Assembly: GCA_958510875.1 (NCBI GenBank)
Contig: OY294070.1
Location: 48,140,078-48,204,077, forward strand
From: Endomychus coccineus
Lineage: Eukaryota > Arthropoda > Insecta > Coleoptera > Endomychidae
Direction: 5' to 3'
Length of the DNA: 64,000 nucleotides
This document shows, piece by piece, positions 36,301 to 45,951 of this stretch (position 1 is its first letter; each line of letters begins with the position of its first letter). Made by a program: the position numbers and the translations under genes. Under the pieces are notes generated by a model, which saw only the letters and a program-made list of their open reading frames with translations, was not told the DNA's origin and searched no databases.

Positions 36301-36693
36301 TGGCGCTCCATAGAACTAAGTGAATCAATTGATTCAGATCTGGTAAGTGTGAGGGATTACTATCCTCCGCAACAAGTATTCAACGCCATCAAGAGAAGAA
36401 AGCACGTCTCCATCCTTCTTATTTGAATGACAATGTGTAGTGATCACCTAAATTTTTTTAAACGACATTTGTTATTTTAACAGTTGAATAGTTCATAAAG
36501 AAATTGAATCAATTGGGGGGGACAGACTAGTTCCAATTTGCTTACATTCGATGTAGCTCCAAAATAAAGCACAAAACTGTAATCATTGTTTTCGCAGTTT
36601 TTTGACTTGGATATTTTTTTGCAGTAAGCCCAAGAACTATAGTGCTGATTGTATCTAGTCAGTTCATAGAGAGAATAAAGTATTGTTTTTTAG

Positions 36694-37017
36694 GGCGATC
36701 CACCGGATCAAGATTGTTTGGAAGCAAATTGCATCAGCGATGAAGTTCGACAAAAAATCAAAATTGGAGAAATAGTTGAAGAACCAAATGTGAAGAATTA
36801 CTTGCTTTGTTGGTTCAAGAAAATTGGTTTGTTCACTGCCTCTGGACAATTGGACACCGATAAGCTTAAAAACGAGTTTGACGCTAAACTCTCCTCAGTA
36901 AACACGAATAAAATTATAAGTTGTTCCAATAATGATGCTAATCTTCCTCCAAGGGACGTTGCTTTCAACATTTACAAATGTTCAATGTCCACCTTGAAAA
37001 AACTGAAATACATATAA
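36694..37017 (+). CDS. Minus-C odorant-binding protein, main exon
   Basis: After TTTTTTAG the exon opens with GGC GAT CCA and encodes 107 residues to TAA at 37,015. The cysteines fall as C-x25-C-x37-C-x18-C, the spacing of the four-cysteine (minus-C) odorant-binding proteins, with one extra Cys just before the first. Flanking motifs also fit: VKNYLLCWFKKIGL around the second conserved Cys and RDVAFNIYKC at the fourth. OBPs are small secreted helical carriers of hydrophobic ligands in sensillum lymph or haemolymph. The exon has no ATG or signal peptide; the signal exon at 20,838 fits in phase 0. Coding is intact. Confidence 0.85.
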   Translation, partial: GDPPDQDCLEANCISDEVRQKIKIGEIVEEPNVKNYLLCWFKKIGLFTASGQLDTDKLKNEFDAKLSSVNTNKIISCSNNDANLPPRDVAFNIYKCSMSTLKKLKYI

Positions 37018-37048
37018 GCCCAGTAAAATATTCCAAGTATTGGCCATA

Positions 37049-37054
37049 AATAAA
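37049..37054 (+). promoter_or_regulatory. Polyadenylation signal of the OBP gene
   Basis: AATAAA 32 bp after the stop codon. Confidence 0.6.
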
Positions 37055-37555
37055 GATACTGGATAAAGATTTTCTTGAGCCTTCCAACAGTGTGTCGTTA
37101 CATTGAAAGTTATTTCTCGATGTATTTTAATAAAACCTATTTTACATGTAGTCCATGAAGAAAATCAAAATCTTCACCAAAAAGAGTTTTTTATTACTGT
37201 TAATGATTGGTTATTATTTTGTAATAAAGAAAATAAAAAACATATCTGAAAAACAGTTATATTAGTCAGAAATGTTAATGCGCTACAGTTAAACCAAATC
37301 AAAAATACAATTTAATTAAAATTTGATGATTTAACCGATGTATCCGCCATTGGATTGTTCTTTTGTAATTTTTGGAAATGAACTTAATCATTCAAGGAAG
37401 AACTGTTTCGAAAAACTGATTATAGATGTCAAAAATATCACTCGCAAACAGGGCTAGTGCTTATCCTCCTCAACAATGATTTTATGAGAGCATTTGTTTG
37501 CAACACGAAATGGAACTGTTATTATTGTGACTATAGACCATACTGTAAAATAACG
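37055..37555. other. Non-coding stretch after the OBP gene
   Basis: AT-rich; nothing identified. Confidence 0.4.
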
Positions 37556-37559
37556 TCCA

Positions 37560-38508
37560 TCACACACTGGATCTGAGACGCTTGCTACCTCGCCGACTCG
37601 ATTTTGGCCTCGACTTTGTGTAGGCGCCGTTCGGTTTTCTCGATCTGGTCGTGCGGCCTCTCACTCCGCCCTTCCGAGACGAGTCGCTTTGCGGCACCAT
37701 ACATGGCCTCGTAATTTCCCAGAGGTCGGCGAATTGCGGAAGCTCGTCATTAATCAACGTGTTCAATTCTACCAGATCGTGTGGTCATACTTACCCTGAC
37801 ATTGATTCGGGTTCTCCTAGTTTTAAGATCAATTTTGGTGTTTAGGAGCAGGCTTGCTCTACCAGATCTGTTGCGACGCACCATAGGTGATGCTGGTGCG
37901 GCTAGATCTGGTTCTTATATAGCCGGCTCTCCTCAGGTAGAATACTTGATTCCGTAAGATTTGTGCGGAAAAATCAGGGCAGTGAGGATACATGATGCAC
38001 CAAAGTGCGTGCAGTCGCGACATGTATCCCCTACGGGCTAAATCGCTGCGTTCAAAGCAGTCCAGTAAGTCATTCCGAAGTTCATTCGTCCACTCAGAGG
38101 CGTCATCGTCGGATCCATCCTGTTGGCTCTCACCCACCTGTCCCTGCTCCTCATCCGAAGATGAGCTGCTTTCTGCTGTACCCCCTACCAAAGTCTACCT
38201 GTTCGCTCCACAAGCTTCATTGCTCTCAGCTTTCCATTGTACCCCTACCAAAGCTAAAGTACCGGATCGCTGTAGCACACCACATCAAACGTCGAAGCTC
38301 TCTGCTCACCCCCTGCCCTGGTTACGGAGTCAGAGTTCCTCCTTCGGAATATTTGCCAAAGCCTGTGCTCCCCAAAGGACGCAAACTTAGCACCATGACA
38401 TTGATGAGCCGATTGACATTACTCGTCGCCGCGGGCTAACTGTCTCGTCGTCTCGCCCAGCCCGACTGCTCATCGTCACGCTGCCCAAGCTACCTGTGTA
38501 CCGGGATA
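37560..38508 (-). pseudogene. N-terminal part of a LINE ORF
   Basis: The minus-strand frame at 38,191-37,859 begins with an acidic serine-rich stretch (SSSSSDEEQGQVGE) and continues with WTNELRNDLLDCFERSDLAR, RGYMSRLHALW and ILRNQVFYLRRAG, a helical domain seen at the N-terminus of some insect LINE polyproteins. 37,766-37,560, in another frame, is rich in arginine and serine. Higher GC than the surroundings also suggests an inserted element. No RT is present. Family membership is by general resemblance. Confidence 0.5.
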
Positions 38509-39050
38509 TCAAAAATTATCTTGGTCAAGGGTGGTTGTGGAATCTAAAACGTGTGTCTTACTTTACGTTTGAAATAATTATGTCACTGTTACACTGACAT
38601 CATCAATAACCTACAAATTTCATACCTATTTATTTCAGTTGTAAAACAATAATGAACTACAAATTATGAAATAACGGTTTTAGTAACAAGAAAATCTAAA
38701 TTACAGTAATTGTTGGAAATGTCCCACGTTTTGTTCTATGCACATTAACTAGCGCACCCGTTCGAAAATAGGCTTCAATCATGAAAATTTTGTGCTGTGT
38801 GGTAAGAGGCATGATTCAAAAACTGGATTAGAAAATTTCAGCACAATGACTTAACAGATTCTGACACAACAAAACATATTCAAAAATTTAAAGTAAGACA
38901 CACGTTTTTCATTCCACAACCACCCTTGACCAAGATAATTTTCAATTTGTAGTTTATCATTGTTTTACAACTGAAATAAATAGATATGAAATTCGTAGGT
39001 TATTGATAATGTCAGTGTGACAGTGACATAATTATTTCAAACTCCTTTTA
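38509..39050. repeat. Inverted repeat with permuted block order
   Basis: Block A (AATTATCTTGGTCAAGGGTGG to CGTGTGTCTTACTTTA) and block B (TTTGAAATAATTATGTCACTG to CTACAAATT) occur as A-B at 38,509-38,660 and as inverted A then inverted B at 38,893-39,045. A simple hairpin would give the reverse order. It may derive from tandem A-B-A-B units in opposite orientations. Confidence 0.7.
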
Positions 39051-39410
39051 GATAGCAGGAGGTTTATTGACCATGATACAAGTGTTATTATTGGCAGCTA
39101 ATAGAAATTTTACCAGATGGTGGAAAAACCGGCTCTCAAGAGCGCTAAACAGCTACTCTGAACTATATCTGCAGTGTTACTGGTCGATCTAGATTCTAGA
39201 GAAACCTTATAATTACATTTATGGATAATATCTCTTCAAGTATTTTGTCCATTTGTTAATAATTACTTACGAGAGCAAGGTGAAAATTCCCTGATTAATA
39301 AAACAGATGGCGCCACAATGGAAAATCCCATATGACATTTGTGATGTACCATCTTTAACTAGAACGCATTAAATTTTTGAGACTGATATGTCATTCAGTA
39401 AAACATAGTA

Positions 39411-39600
39411 GCAAAATTGCATGAATTGCGTTACGAATTTGTTCGTCATTCACCATATTCTCCAGATTTGCCCCCCTGCGATTTCTATCTATTTCCAAAG
39501 GATTGCCGAAATCGTATTATTTGGAAGGGATCGAAAAATTAGAAAAACGTTGGACGAAGTGTATTGCTACAAGGAGATTATGTTGTCAAATAAAATAAAT
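39411..39600 (+). pseudogene. Mariner transposase C-terminal fragment
   Basis: AKLHELRYEFVRHSPYSPDL followed by PPCDFYLFPKDCRNR is the region around the third catalytic Asp of classical mariner (DD34D) transposases. An internal deletion joins it to a frame-shifted GIEKLEKRWTKCIA, the conserved C-terminal end. It is unrelated to the element at 16.7 kb. Confidence 0.8.
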
Positions 39601-39707
39601 TTTGACCAAATAAATCATTTCTTGTTTCATTTTTCAGAAACTTTTCACCTTGCCCTCGTATTTTAGATATTTCTGTTCACCATATTTTTCATTCATTATT
39701 ACAGCTA

Positions 39708-40008
39708 TTGTTCTGTAACAGTTATTTTCTACAAATTCACGTTTTATTATTATTATCACTGAATGTTAATGTATCACAGTATGGGGTTGGAAGAATAGTC
39801 CGAATGGATACAATCAGTCTAAATGCACGTCCCGATGAGTTGATCAAAATAATCCCTTGTGATTGTAAAATAAATTGTACCGGTAAATGTTTGTGCAAAA
39901 ATTAGGATTACTTTGTAGCTCATTATGTAATCATTGTGAAGGTAGAGAATGTTCTAATTGTCCCGAGCCAGAAATCAGTATATTAGATGATAATGATTTT
40001 GATATGTA
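39708..40008 (+). pseudogene. Cysteine-rich C-terminus of a PIN-like transposon protein
   Basis: The frame gives PDELIKIIPCDCKINCTGKC, then after one frameshift near 39,900 GLLCSSLCNHC and GRECSNCPEPE, ending at TAA 40,006-40,008. A tail with C-x-C...C-x-C-K...GLLC repeats is familiar at the end of the same broad family as the gene at 2939-3948. Only the tail is left, and the family link is an inference. Confidence 0.5.
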
Positions 40009-41440
40009 ACACCCTATAATGACATCATGTCACGGTCACATATACACGTTCATACGTCTACATACACTCACACATTCACACAAAACGATTATAAGCATTC
40101 AGGTGCATTTTAAAACATTCAAAAAAGCATAATTTCGCGCGCGGAATCTATTGTACCGACCCTCGTTTATTGCCGCTAAATGAAATTCCACGCTAGTTTT
40201 TTATGATAAAATTCGTTATAACTTGGAATTGTGAACGAATCCCCGTACGCTGTCTCAAACCTACATAGCCGATGTATTTCTCTGTAATTTGTTCCAAGAC
40301 TTTGTCGATAGGCCCAAAATTGGGCCCTCTAGAGGCCCAAACACATTTATTAAGATAGCTTAATTTCTACTCCACCCAAATCGATCTGCTTAGACTTAAA
40401 ATTCTCTGTATGAAAATCTCTAATAGAACGTAGAATTTGAATTTCAGGAAAACATTTCTAATCTCAAAAAATTTAAATTTTTCGGTAGTTCAAATTTTTC
40501 AAAATGACGCCAAATATTAGGTTTAAAATAATAAAATCTTTCGAATCAATTTAGGTTTAGATCGATAACGTGAGCATTTCGTCTGAAATTCGTAAAATAC
40601 GGTTTTTTCAAAATGAGGTAGGTCAAAATACCAGAAACCGAAAGGAGAGAAATAAAAATACTATCTTTCCACCAAAACAGAATATGAAAAATCAAAAACC
40701 CTTTGACATCCTACTCCATTTTTCAATGTGCTAAAAAACACACTAAATGGGCCCTAGCTTGGGCCCACGACCTCGACTTCAGACCAGAGCCAAAAAACGC
40801 GTATTAATTTGTCCAATAACTTTTGTTCAAACATTTTTCCATACAACCCATAGTTTTGTCCCAAAACGCAAAAAATCGAAAATTGGCCATTTTTGGGTCC
40901 ATAAAATGGTCATAGTTTTTCGAACACAGGGCTAATCCAAATTTAACACGCTGTTCAGCGTGTCAAAATACATGAGAATATATCAAAATTAGACCTCGCG
41001 GGTATTCGAACAAAAAAATTCCTTAAATACCTGGACTATTCCTACAAACAAATTTGATCAGCCGGAGTGACCGAAACGTATTTTGCTTACAGAAATGAGG
41101 GAAGCTGTTGATCGATTGATCACAGTTCATTTTATGAACATAAACCTCTGAAAGGATAGAAGATTATTGATAAACGTATGTTCCGATAAAGAACAATTGT
41201 TACTCACGTACATTCATATTGTTCAATCGTTTTTGAAAATGATGAATGTAGTATGTATGAGAATAATTACTTTAATAGCGGATTTAGTACCAATTTTCAG
41301 ATTTCGTATCTACATCATTACATATTGAAGTAATTCTAAATTCTACACCATTCACCGTGATCTGACCAGATTCTTGAGAGCTGCTATTATATTCCGCAAA
41401 TTTTCTGTGTCATAAGTAATCTAAACAATTATTGCCTGAT
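40009..41440. other. Non-coding stretch with GGGCCC-containing repeats
   Basis: No gene. TAGGCCCAAAATTGGGCCC (near 40,310) and TGGGCCCTAGCTTGGGCCCA (near 40,748) are short palindromic patches about 430 bp apart. They may be part of an unidentified element. Confidence 0.35.
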
Positions 41441-42546
41441 AGTATGATAGAATTAGCAATGAATATCGGTAATTTTTGCATAATTCTGAGTTCGGAGAAA
41501 AAAATTGCTTTAAGTAGATAATCATGATACAAATTGGAGGAACTAAAATCTAACACTTTTTAATCGTCGCAACAGGTCCAAAGAAAATGATAAAAATGGT
41601 CAAAACCGGTTTTTCGCGTCGGACATCCTCGAATTGAGTTGAGAAGAAAAAAGCTTTTGATAAGTTTATGCGCCGTAAAAAGACGAAAAAAATGAGCTGC
41701 GAATGAACCCGATTGGACCAGCGGGGACCCCGCAAATTGCAAAAAACCATCGATTTGCTCGAAATTTCGAATATTCATAAATCTTGTTCTTTTTAAGATG
41801 AAGAGCTGAAATTTTGATAGGTTGTAGCTTTTGTGCCCACCAAGTACCACACAAAAATGTCAGTAAGATCATATGTACAGTTTTTGCAAACCGCAGCTTA
41901 ATGCAAAAAAAGGCACTTTTGTAAAATGGCACTTAAAAGTTGTGGTGCGGTAATACGCTATTTTCTTCACAAGATCATCTTCTTCAATAGCTTACGAAAT
42001 TTTCAACCTCTTATCCTTCGTAAAAGTTTCTAAAACAATTATTTTATATAATGGTATTTCGTGCGCTTGGCTGTCTGGCGCGCGTGGAAGGGAGAGCCGC
42101 CGCGCTAGTCAACGCACACTCTATCCGCAGTTTTCGAGTGTATGGGTCAAAATGCAAACGCTCGTAAAAACAACAACCTATCAAAATTTCAGCTCTAAAC
42201 CTTCAAAAGAACAAGAGTTATGAATATTTGTAATTTCGAGCAAAATCGATGGTTTTTTGCAATTTGCGGGGTCACCAGTGGTACAATCGGGTTCATTCGC
42301 AGCTCATTTTTTCCGTCTTTTTACGGCGCATAAGGTTATCAGAAGATTTTTTCTTTTTAACTCAATCCGACGATGTCCGGCGCCAAAAAACGGTTTTGGC
42401 CATTTTTACCATTTTCTTGGACCTGTTGCGACGATTAAAAAGTGTTCAATTTTAGTTCCTTCAATTTGTATCATAATTAACTACTTAAAGCAATTTTTTC
42501 CTCCAAACTCAGAATTAAAAACTCCGAAAAGCTATTTCTATCACAC
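41441..42546. mobile_element. Foldback element, second copy
   Basis: Termini AGTATGATAGAATTAGC and GCTATTTCTATCACACTA match the foldback element at 8022-11,455, and the arms (41,441-42,080 and 42,165-42,546) pair with each other. The inner third of the longer copy is missing. Open frames in the arms are symmetric and not genes. The sequence also gives an uninterrupted version of the site occupied by the hAT at 8132. Confidence 0.85.
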
Positions 42547-43271
42547 TATGATATAAGAATAACTGAATATGAAGAATAATGAGTTAGTTCGAACGTGTTC
42601 ACAAAACTGCAGTATGAAAAGTAATATGAAGAGCAATTTCATTCTTTATCCAAAATTTCACTTCTCAGATATGGAAACTATTCTTCTCAAATACATTATG
42701 AGGTAAAATAACAAGAAGCATTTCCGCCGTCTGATACTAATATGGGAAACGTTTTGAGCGTTTCGATGTAAACAAGATTATTCAACTATTTCCTTGAAAT
42801 ACGAAATCCACTTAGCGTGGGAGTAATGCGCGCCTAAATATATATTTCAATATATGCGTATGATAGTGACAGATATTCATACTTATTGTTGTTGTGTCAC
42901 TGCTTAGAGCATCGGCAACATCCCTGACCGTTTAGTAAAATCGATATTTTTACGATGTTCCATGTTAAGATTGTTCTTGCTTCGGATATGTTCGGCATAA
43001 TACGTCGGGTATCATTTACACTTTGGAATAGTAGGCAGTTCTCAGCTTTTGAAAAACAAGGAAACAGTCAATATAGGGTCAAAAATTGACGAAATTAGTT
43101 TTTTTTAAGCTAACACGATTTTATGGTCGATTCTTATGTAAAATGTGACGCTGAAAATGATGGTAGAATTAAAAATTGTCTAAAGCTTGGGGCTGTTGTT
43201 TATTACTACGTTCTAGTTGCAAAAATATCGAAAAATTCGTATATAACAAAAAACATTTGAGATAATCGTAT
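42547..43271. other. Non-coding stretch
   Basis: AT-rich; nothing identified. Confidence 0.4.
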
Positions 43272-43328
43272 AAAATTTTGCATGGTGATAGATATGAACA
43301 AAACACGTCGTTTGAGACCAATTGCGTC

Positions 43329-43334
43329 TTCAAT
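43329..43334. repeat. 6-bp target duplication of the Polinton, left
   Basis: TTCAAT directly before the element; repeated at 53,437-53,442. Confidence 0.95.
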
Positions 43335-44820
43335 AGTAGATGAACTGGGCTAGTTCTCGACCAGGATATCCGGTCTCCACTTCCGGTCTAGCTGTCGATG
43401 TGCATCCGGTGCATGAGCTCGTTCTTATCAGTTTGAAAGGATGTAGGTGATAAGGATTTTATTTGTAAAGAGTATACAGGGTGTGTTCAAAAAGTGTGTC
43501 ACATGTACAGAGTCACGTGACTAACACATGGCAGCATGGCGGCCCTAAGGTCCAACTGTCATGGCGACCATAAGGTCCAGCTGTCATGGTGATCATAAGG
43601 ACCAGCTGTCATGGCGACCATAAGGACCAGCTGTCATGGCGATCATAAGAACCAACTGTCATGGCGACCATAAGGTCCAGCTGTCATGGTGACCATAAGG
43701 ACCAACTGTCATGGCGACCATAAGGTCCAGCTGTCATGCCGACCATAAGGACCAGCTGTCATGGCGACCATAAGGACCAGCTGTCATGGCAATCATGAGG
43801 TACAGGTTGCTTCGTGTAGGTGTCACCACCAAGTGACAGCTGTCATGGTGACCATAAGGTCCAGCTGTCATGGCGACCATAAGGTCCAGCTGTCATGGCG
43901 AGCATGAGGTACAGCTGTCATGGCGAGCATGAGGTACAGCTGTCATGGCTACCATAAGGTCCAGCTGTCATGGCGACCATAAGGTACAGCTGTCATGGCG
44001 AACCCAAGGTACAGACTGCTTCGTGGAGGGGGCTCCGCCACCTCTAGGAAGCAATCTGTACCTTTGGTCCAAAGGAACAGGCTGCTTCATGGAGATGTCA
44101 CCACCACGTGACAGCTGTCATCGAAGGTACAGAATGCTTCGTGGAGATGTCGCCACCACGTGACAGCTGTCATGGCGACCCTTGGGTACAGGCTGCTTCA
44201 TGGAGATGTCGCCACCATATGACAGCTGTCATGGTGAACCAAAGGTACAGGTTGCTTCGTGTAGGTGTCACCAACACGTGACAGCTGTCATGGTGAGCTA
44301 AAGGTACAGAACGCTTCGTGGAGATGTCGCCACCACGTGACAGCTGTCATGGCGACCCTTGGGTACAGGCTGCTTCATGGAGATGTCGCCACCATATGAC
44401 AGCTGTCATGGTGAACCAAAGGTACAGGTTGCTTCGTGTAGGTGTCACCAACACGTGACAGCTGTCATGGTGAGCTAAAGGTACAGAACGCTTCGTGGAG
44501 ATGTCGCCACCACGTGACAGCTGTCATGGCGACCCTTGGGTACAGGCTGCTTCATGGAGATGTCGCCACCATATGACAGCTGTCATGGTGAACCAAAGGT
44601 ACAGGTTGCTTCGTGTAGGTGTCACCAACACGTGACAGCTGTCATGGTGAGCTAAAGGTACAGAACGCTTCGTGGAGATGTCGCCACCACGTGACAGCTG
44701 TCATGGCGACCCTTGGGTACAGGCTGCTTCATGGAGATGTCGCCACCATATGACAGCTGTCATGGTGAACCAAAGGTACAGGTTGCTTCGTGTAGGTGTC
44801 ACCAACACGTGACAGCTGTC
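43335..44820 (+). repeat. Left TIR of the Polinton (1486 bp)
   Basis: About 160 bp of unique terminal sequence is followed by 27-bp E-box repeats and four 177-bp units. It equals the right TIR (1309 bp) plus exactly one extra 177-bp unit. Confidence 0.92.
43545..44010. repeat. 27-bp minisatellite in the left TIR
   Basis: Around 16 variants of CAGCTGTCATGGCGACCATA plus AGGTC or AGGAC. The mirror array is at about 52,780-53,225. The regular short spacing might suggest CRISPR, but there are no spacers. Confidence 0.9.
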
Positions 44821-44878
44821 ATGGTGAGCTAAAGGTACAGGCTGCTTCGTGTAGGTGTCACGTGACAGATGTCATGGC
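44171..44878. repeat. 177-bp tandem repeat, four copies, left TIR
   Basis: CATGGCGACCCTTGGGTACA begins copies at 44,171, 44,348, 44,525 and 44,702, exactly 177 bp apart. Each unit has three TGACAGCTGTCA palindromes and CACGTG boxes. The fourth copy diverges after 44,820, where the TIR ends. Confidence 0.92.
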
Positions 44879-44951
44879 GGACCGAAGGTACAGGCTGCTT
44901 CGTGTAGGTGTCACCACCACGTGACAAAGACTGCTTTGTCATTGTTTCAAT

Positions 44952-45150
44952 CCGGCGACCATAGTTTACGAACGATGATGACGTCACTGCTTCGAACCGA
45001 TGACAGTAACTGATTCAATCCGGCGACCATAGTTCACGAACGATGATGACGTCACTGCTTCAAGCCAATGACAGTAACTGATTCAACCCGGCGACCATAG
45101 TTTACGAACGATGATGACGTCATCATCGTTCACGAACTATGATGGTCAGA
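44952..45150. repeat. 68-bp tandem repeat ending in a large palindrome
   Basis: CCGGCGACCATAGTTTACGA begins at 44,952, 45,020 (one base different) and 45,089. Each unit contains GATGATGACGTCA, i.e. a CRE palindrome TGACGTCA. The last copy continues into its own inverse, giving an imperfect palindrome of about 60 bp centred at 45,118/45,119. It lies only at the left, inside the TIR, and has a relative at 47,113. Confidence 0.85.
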
Positions 45151-45402
45151 TGAGGAATGAAATGCGAGTAATAATAATAATGATACTCTATGTGTAAATG
45201 TGAATAGTTGGAGGTTATGATAAAGATATCCAGTAAGTTTGTAAATGTGTCATTATGCATATATCTTTTGAAGAATACACACGTATACTTAGAAAATTTG
45301 TGGAGAAAGTTCATGAACTAAGAAGAGACTTGAATTTTTACGAACATAAAATAAAAGTTATAAGACTGTTGAATACATTTACAAGTGCAAAAAGTGAAGA
45401 TA

Positions 45403-45906
45403 ATGATGGGAGTGGGGATGTTAAAAACAAATTTCGTGATTCTAACCACAATTCTGAATGGTATTCTATACGCAAACGTTCCCCAACACGTGGAGCGCAT
45501 TTATATTTGTCTGAAGGATGTTGCAACCGATGGTGGTGGGGGGTGTAACCGTACCGAATGGATTCCGATGAATTTTAGAAAAATCAACGATAATCAATTA
45601 GAGGTATTCGCATTCAACATTCCTCAAGATAATCGTACCACCATACATTATAAACTTAAACTTTTATTCTTTGATCGGAGTGAGGGAGATATGGCTGAAT
45701 GGCAATTGCTCCAACAATCATCATGTTTACCACATGTCATACAAAAGACAATATCAACACCATCCACACGTACATCATCCTCACTAGACGAAGAAATTTC
45801 TAAAATTTTCGCAATTTTGTATGCAATTTTATCTTCTTTATCAGTACTAATGTTGAAAATGTTTGTTAAATATGTAAAGAAGGCTATTTACCATGTAAAT
45901 AAATGA
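45403..45906 (+). CDS. Small putative membrane glycoprotein of the Polinton
   Basis: The frame runs to TAA at 45,904. Of three closely spaced ATGs (45,403, 45,406, 45,418) the last is followed at once by a signal-peptide-like stretch KTNFVILTTILNGILYA. The middle has two N-glycosylation sequons (NRT twice) and a few cysteines; near the C-terminus a hydrophobic segment IFAILYAILSSLSVLMLKMF is followed by a basic tail. The pattern is a type I single-pass membrane protein of about 162 residues. It is the only rightward gene of the element. I do not recognise a family. An overlapping frame (45,255-45,548) is less protein-like. Confidence 0.55.
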   Translation: MMGVGMLKTNFVILTTILNGILYANVPQHVERIYICLKDVATDGGGGCNRTEWIPMNFRKINDNQLEVFAFNIPQDNRTTIHYKLKLLFFDRSEGDMAEWQLLQQSSCLPHVIQKTISTPSTRTSSSLDEEISKIFAILYAILSSLSVLMLKMFVKYVKKAIYHVNK

Positions 45907-45929
45907 TTGTATGAAGATATAAGTGTTTT

Positions 45930-45935
45930 AATAAA
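45930..45935 (+). promoter_or_regulatory. Polyadenylation signal
   Basis: AATAAA 24 bp after the stop of the rightward Polinton gene; the convergent leftward gene ends at 45,952. Confidence 0.55.
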
Positions 45936-45951
45936 ACAAAAGGAATGATAA

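Larger units (their letters stand above)
20886..36693 (+). other. Proposed 15.8-kb first intron of the OBP gene
   Basis: Bounded by GTAAGT and TTTTTTAG. It contains remnants of at least seven elements (hAT, MITE, two LINEs, PLE with hammerhead, gypsy, another LINE with RNase H, and an LTR-like block). Stretches 20,886-21,900, 23,137-24,800 and 28,354-28,900 hold nothing else that I can identify. Confidence 0.5.

Noticed and set aside
37992..38439. Plus-strand frames of 132 and 144 codons
   Set aside because: Antisense to the acidic, serine-rich LINE ORF; proline/serine bias is a by-product.
43545..44010. Regular 27-bp repeats resembling a CRISPR array
   Set aside because: No unique spacers: the units follow directly on one another and are mirrored at the other end of the element. 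It is a TIR minisatellite in a eukaryotic genome.
45255..45548. 97-codon frame overlapping the start of the small membrane-protein gene
   Set aside because: It ends in low-complexity tryptophan/cysteine residues and has no family features; the overlapping frame has a signal peptide and a membrane anchor. It could still be an upstream exon.
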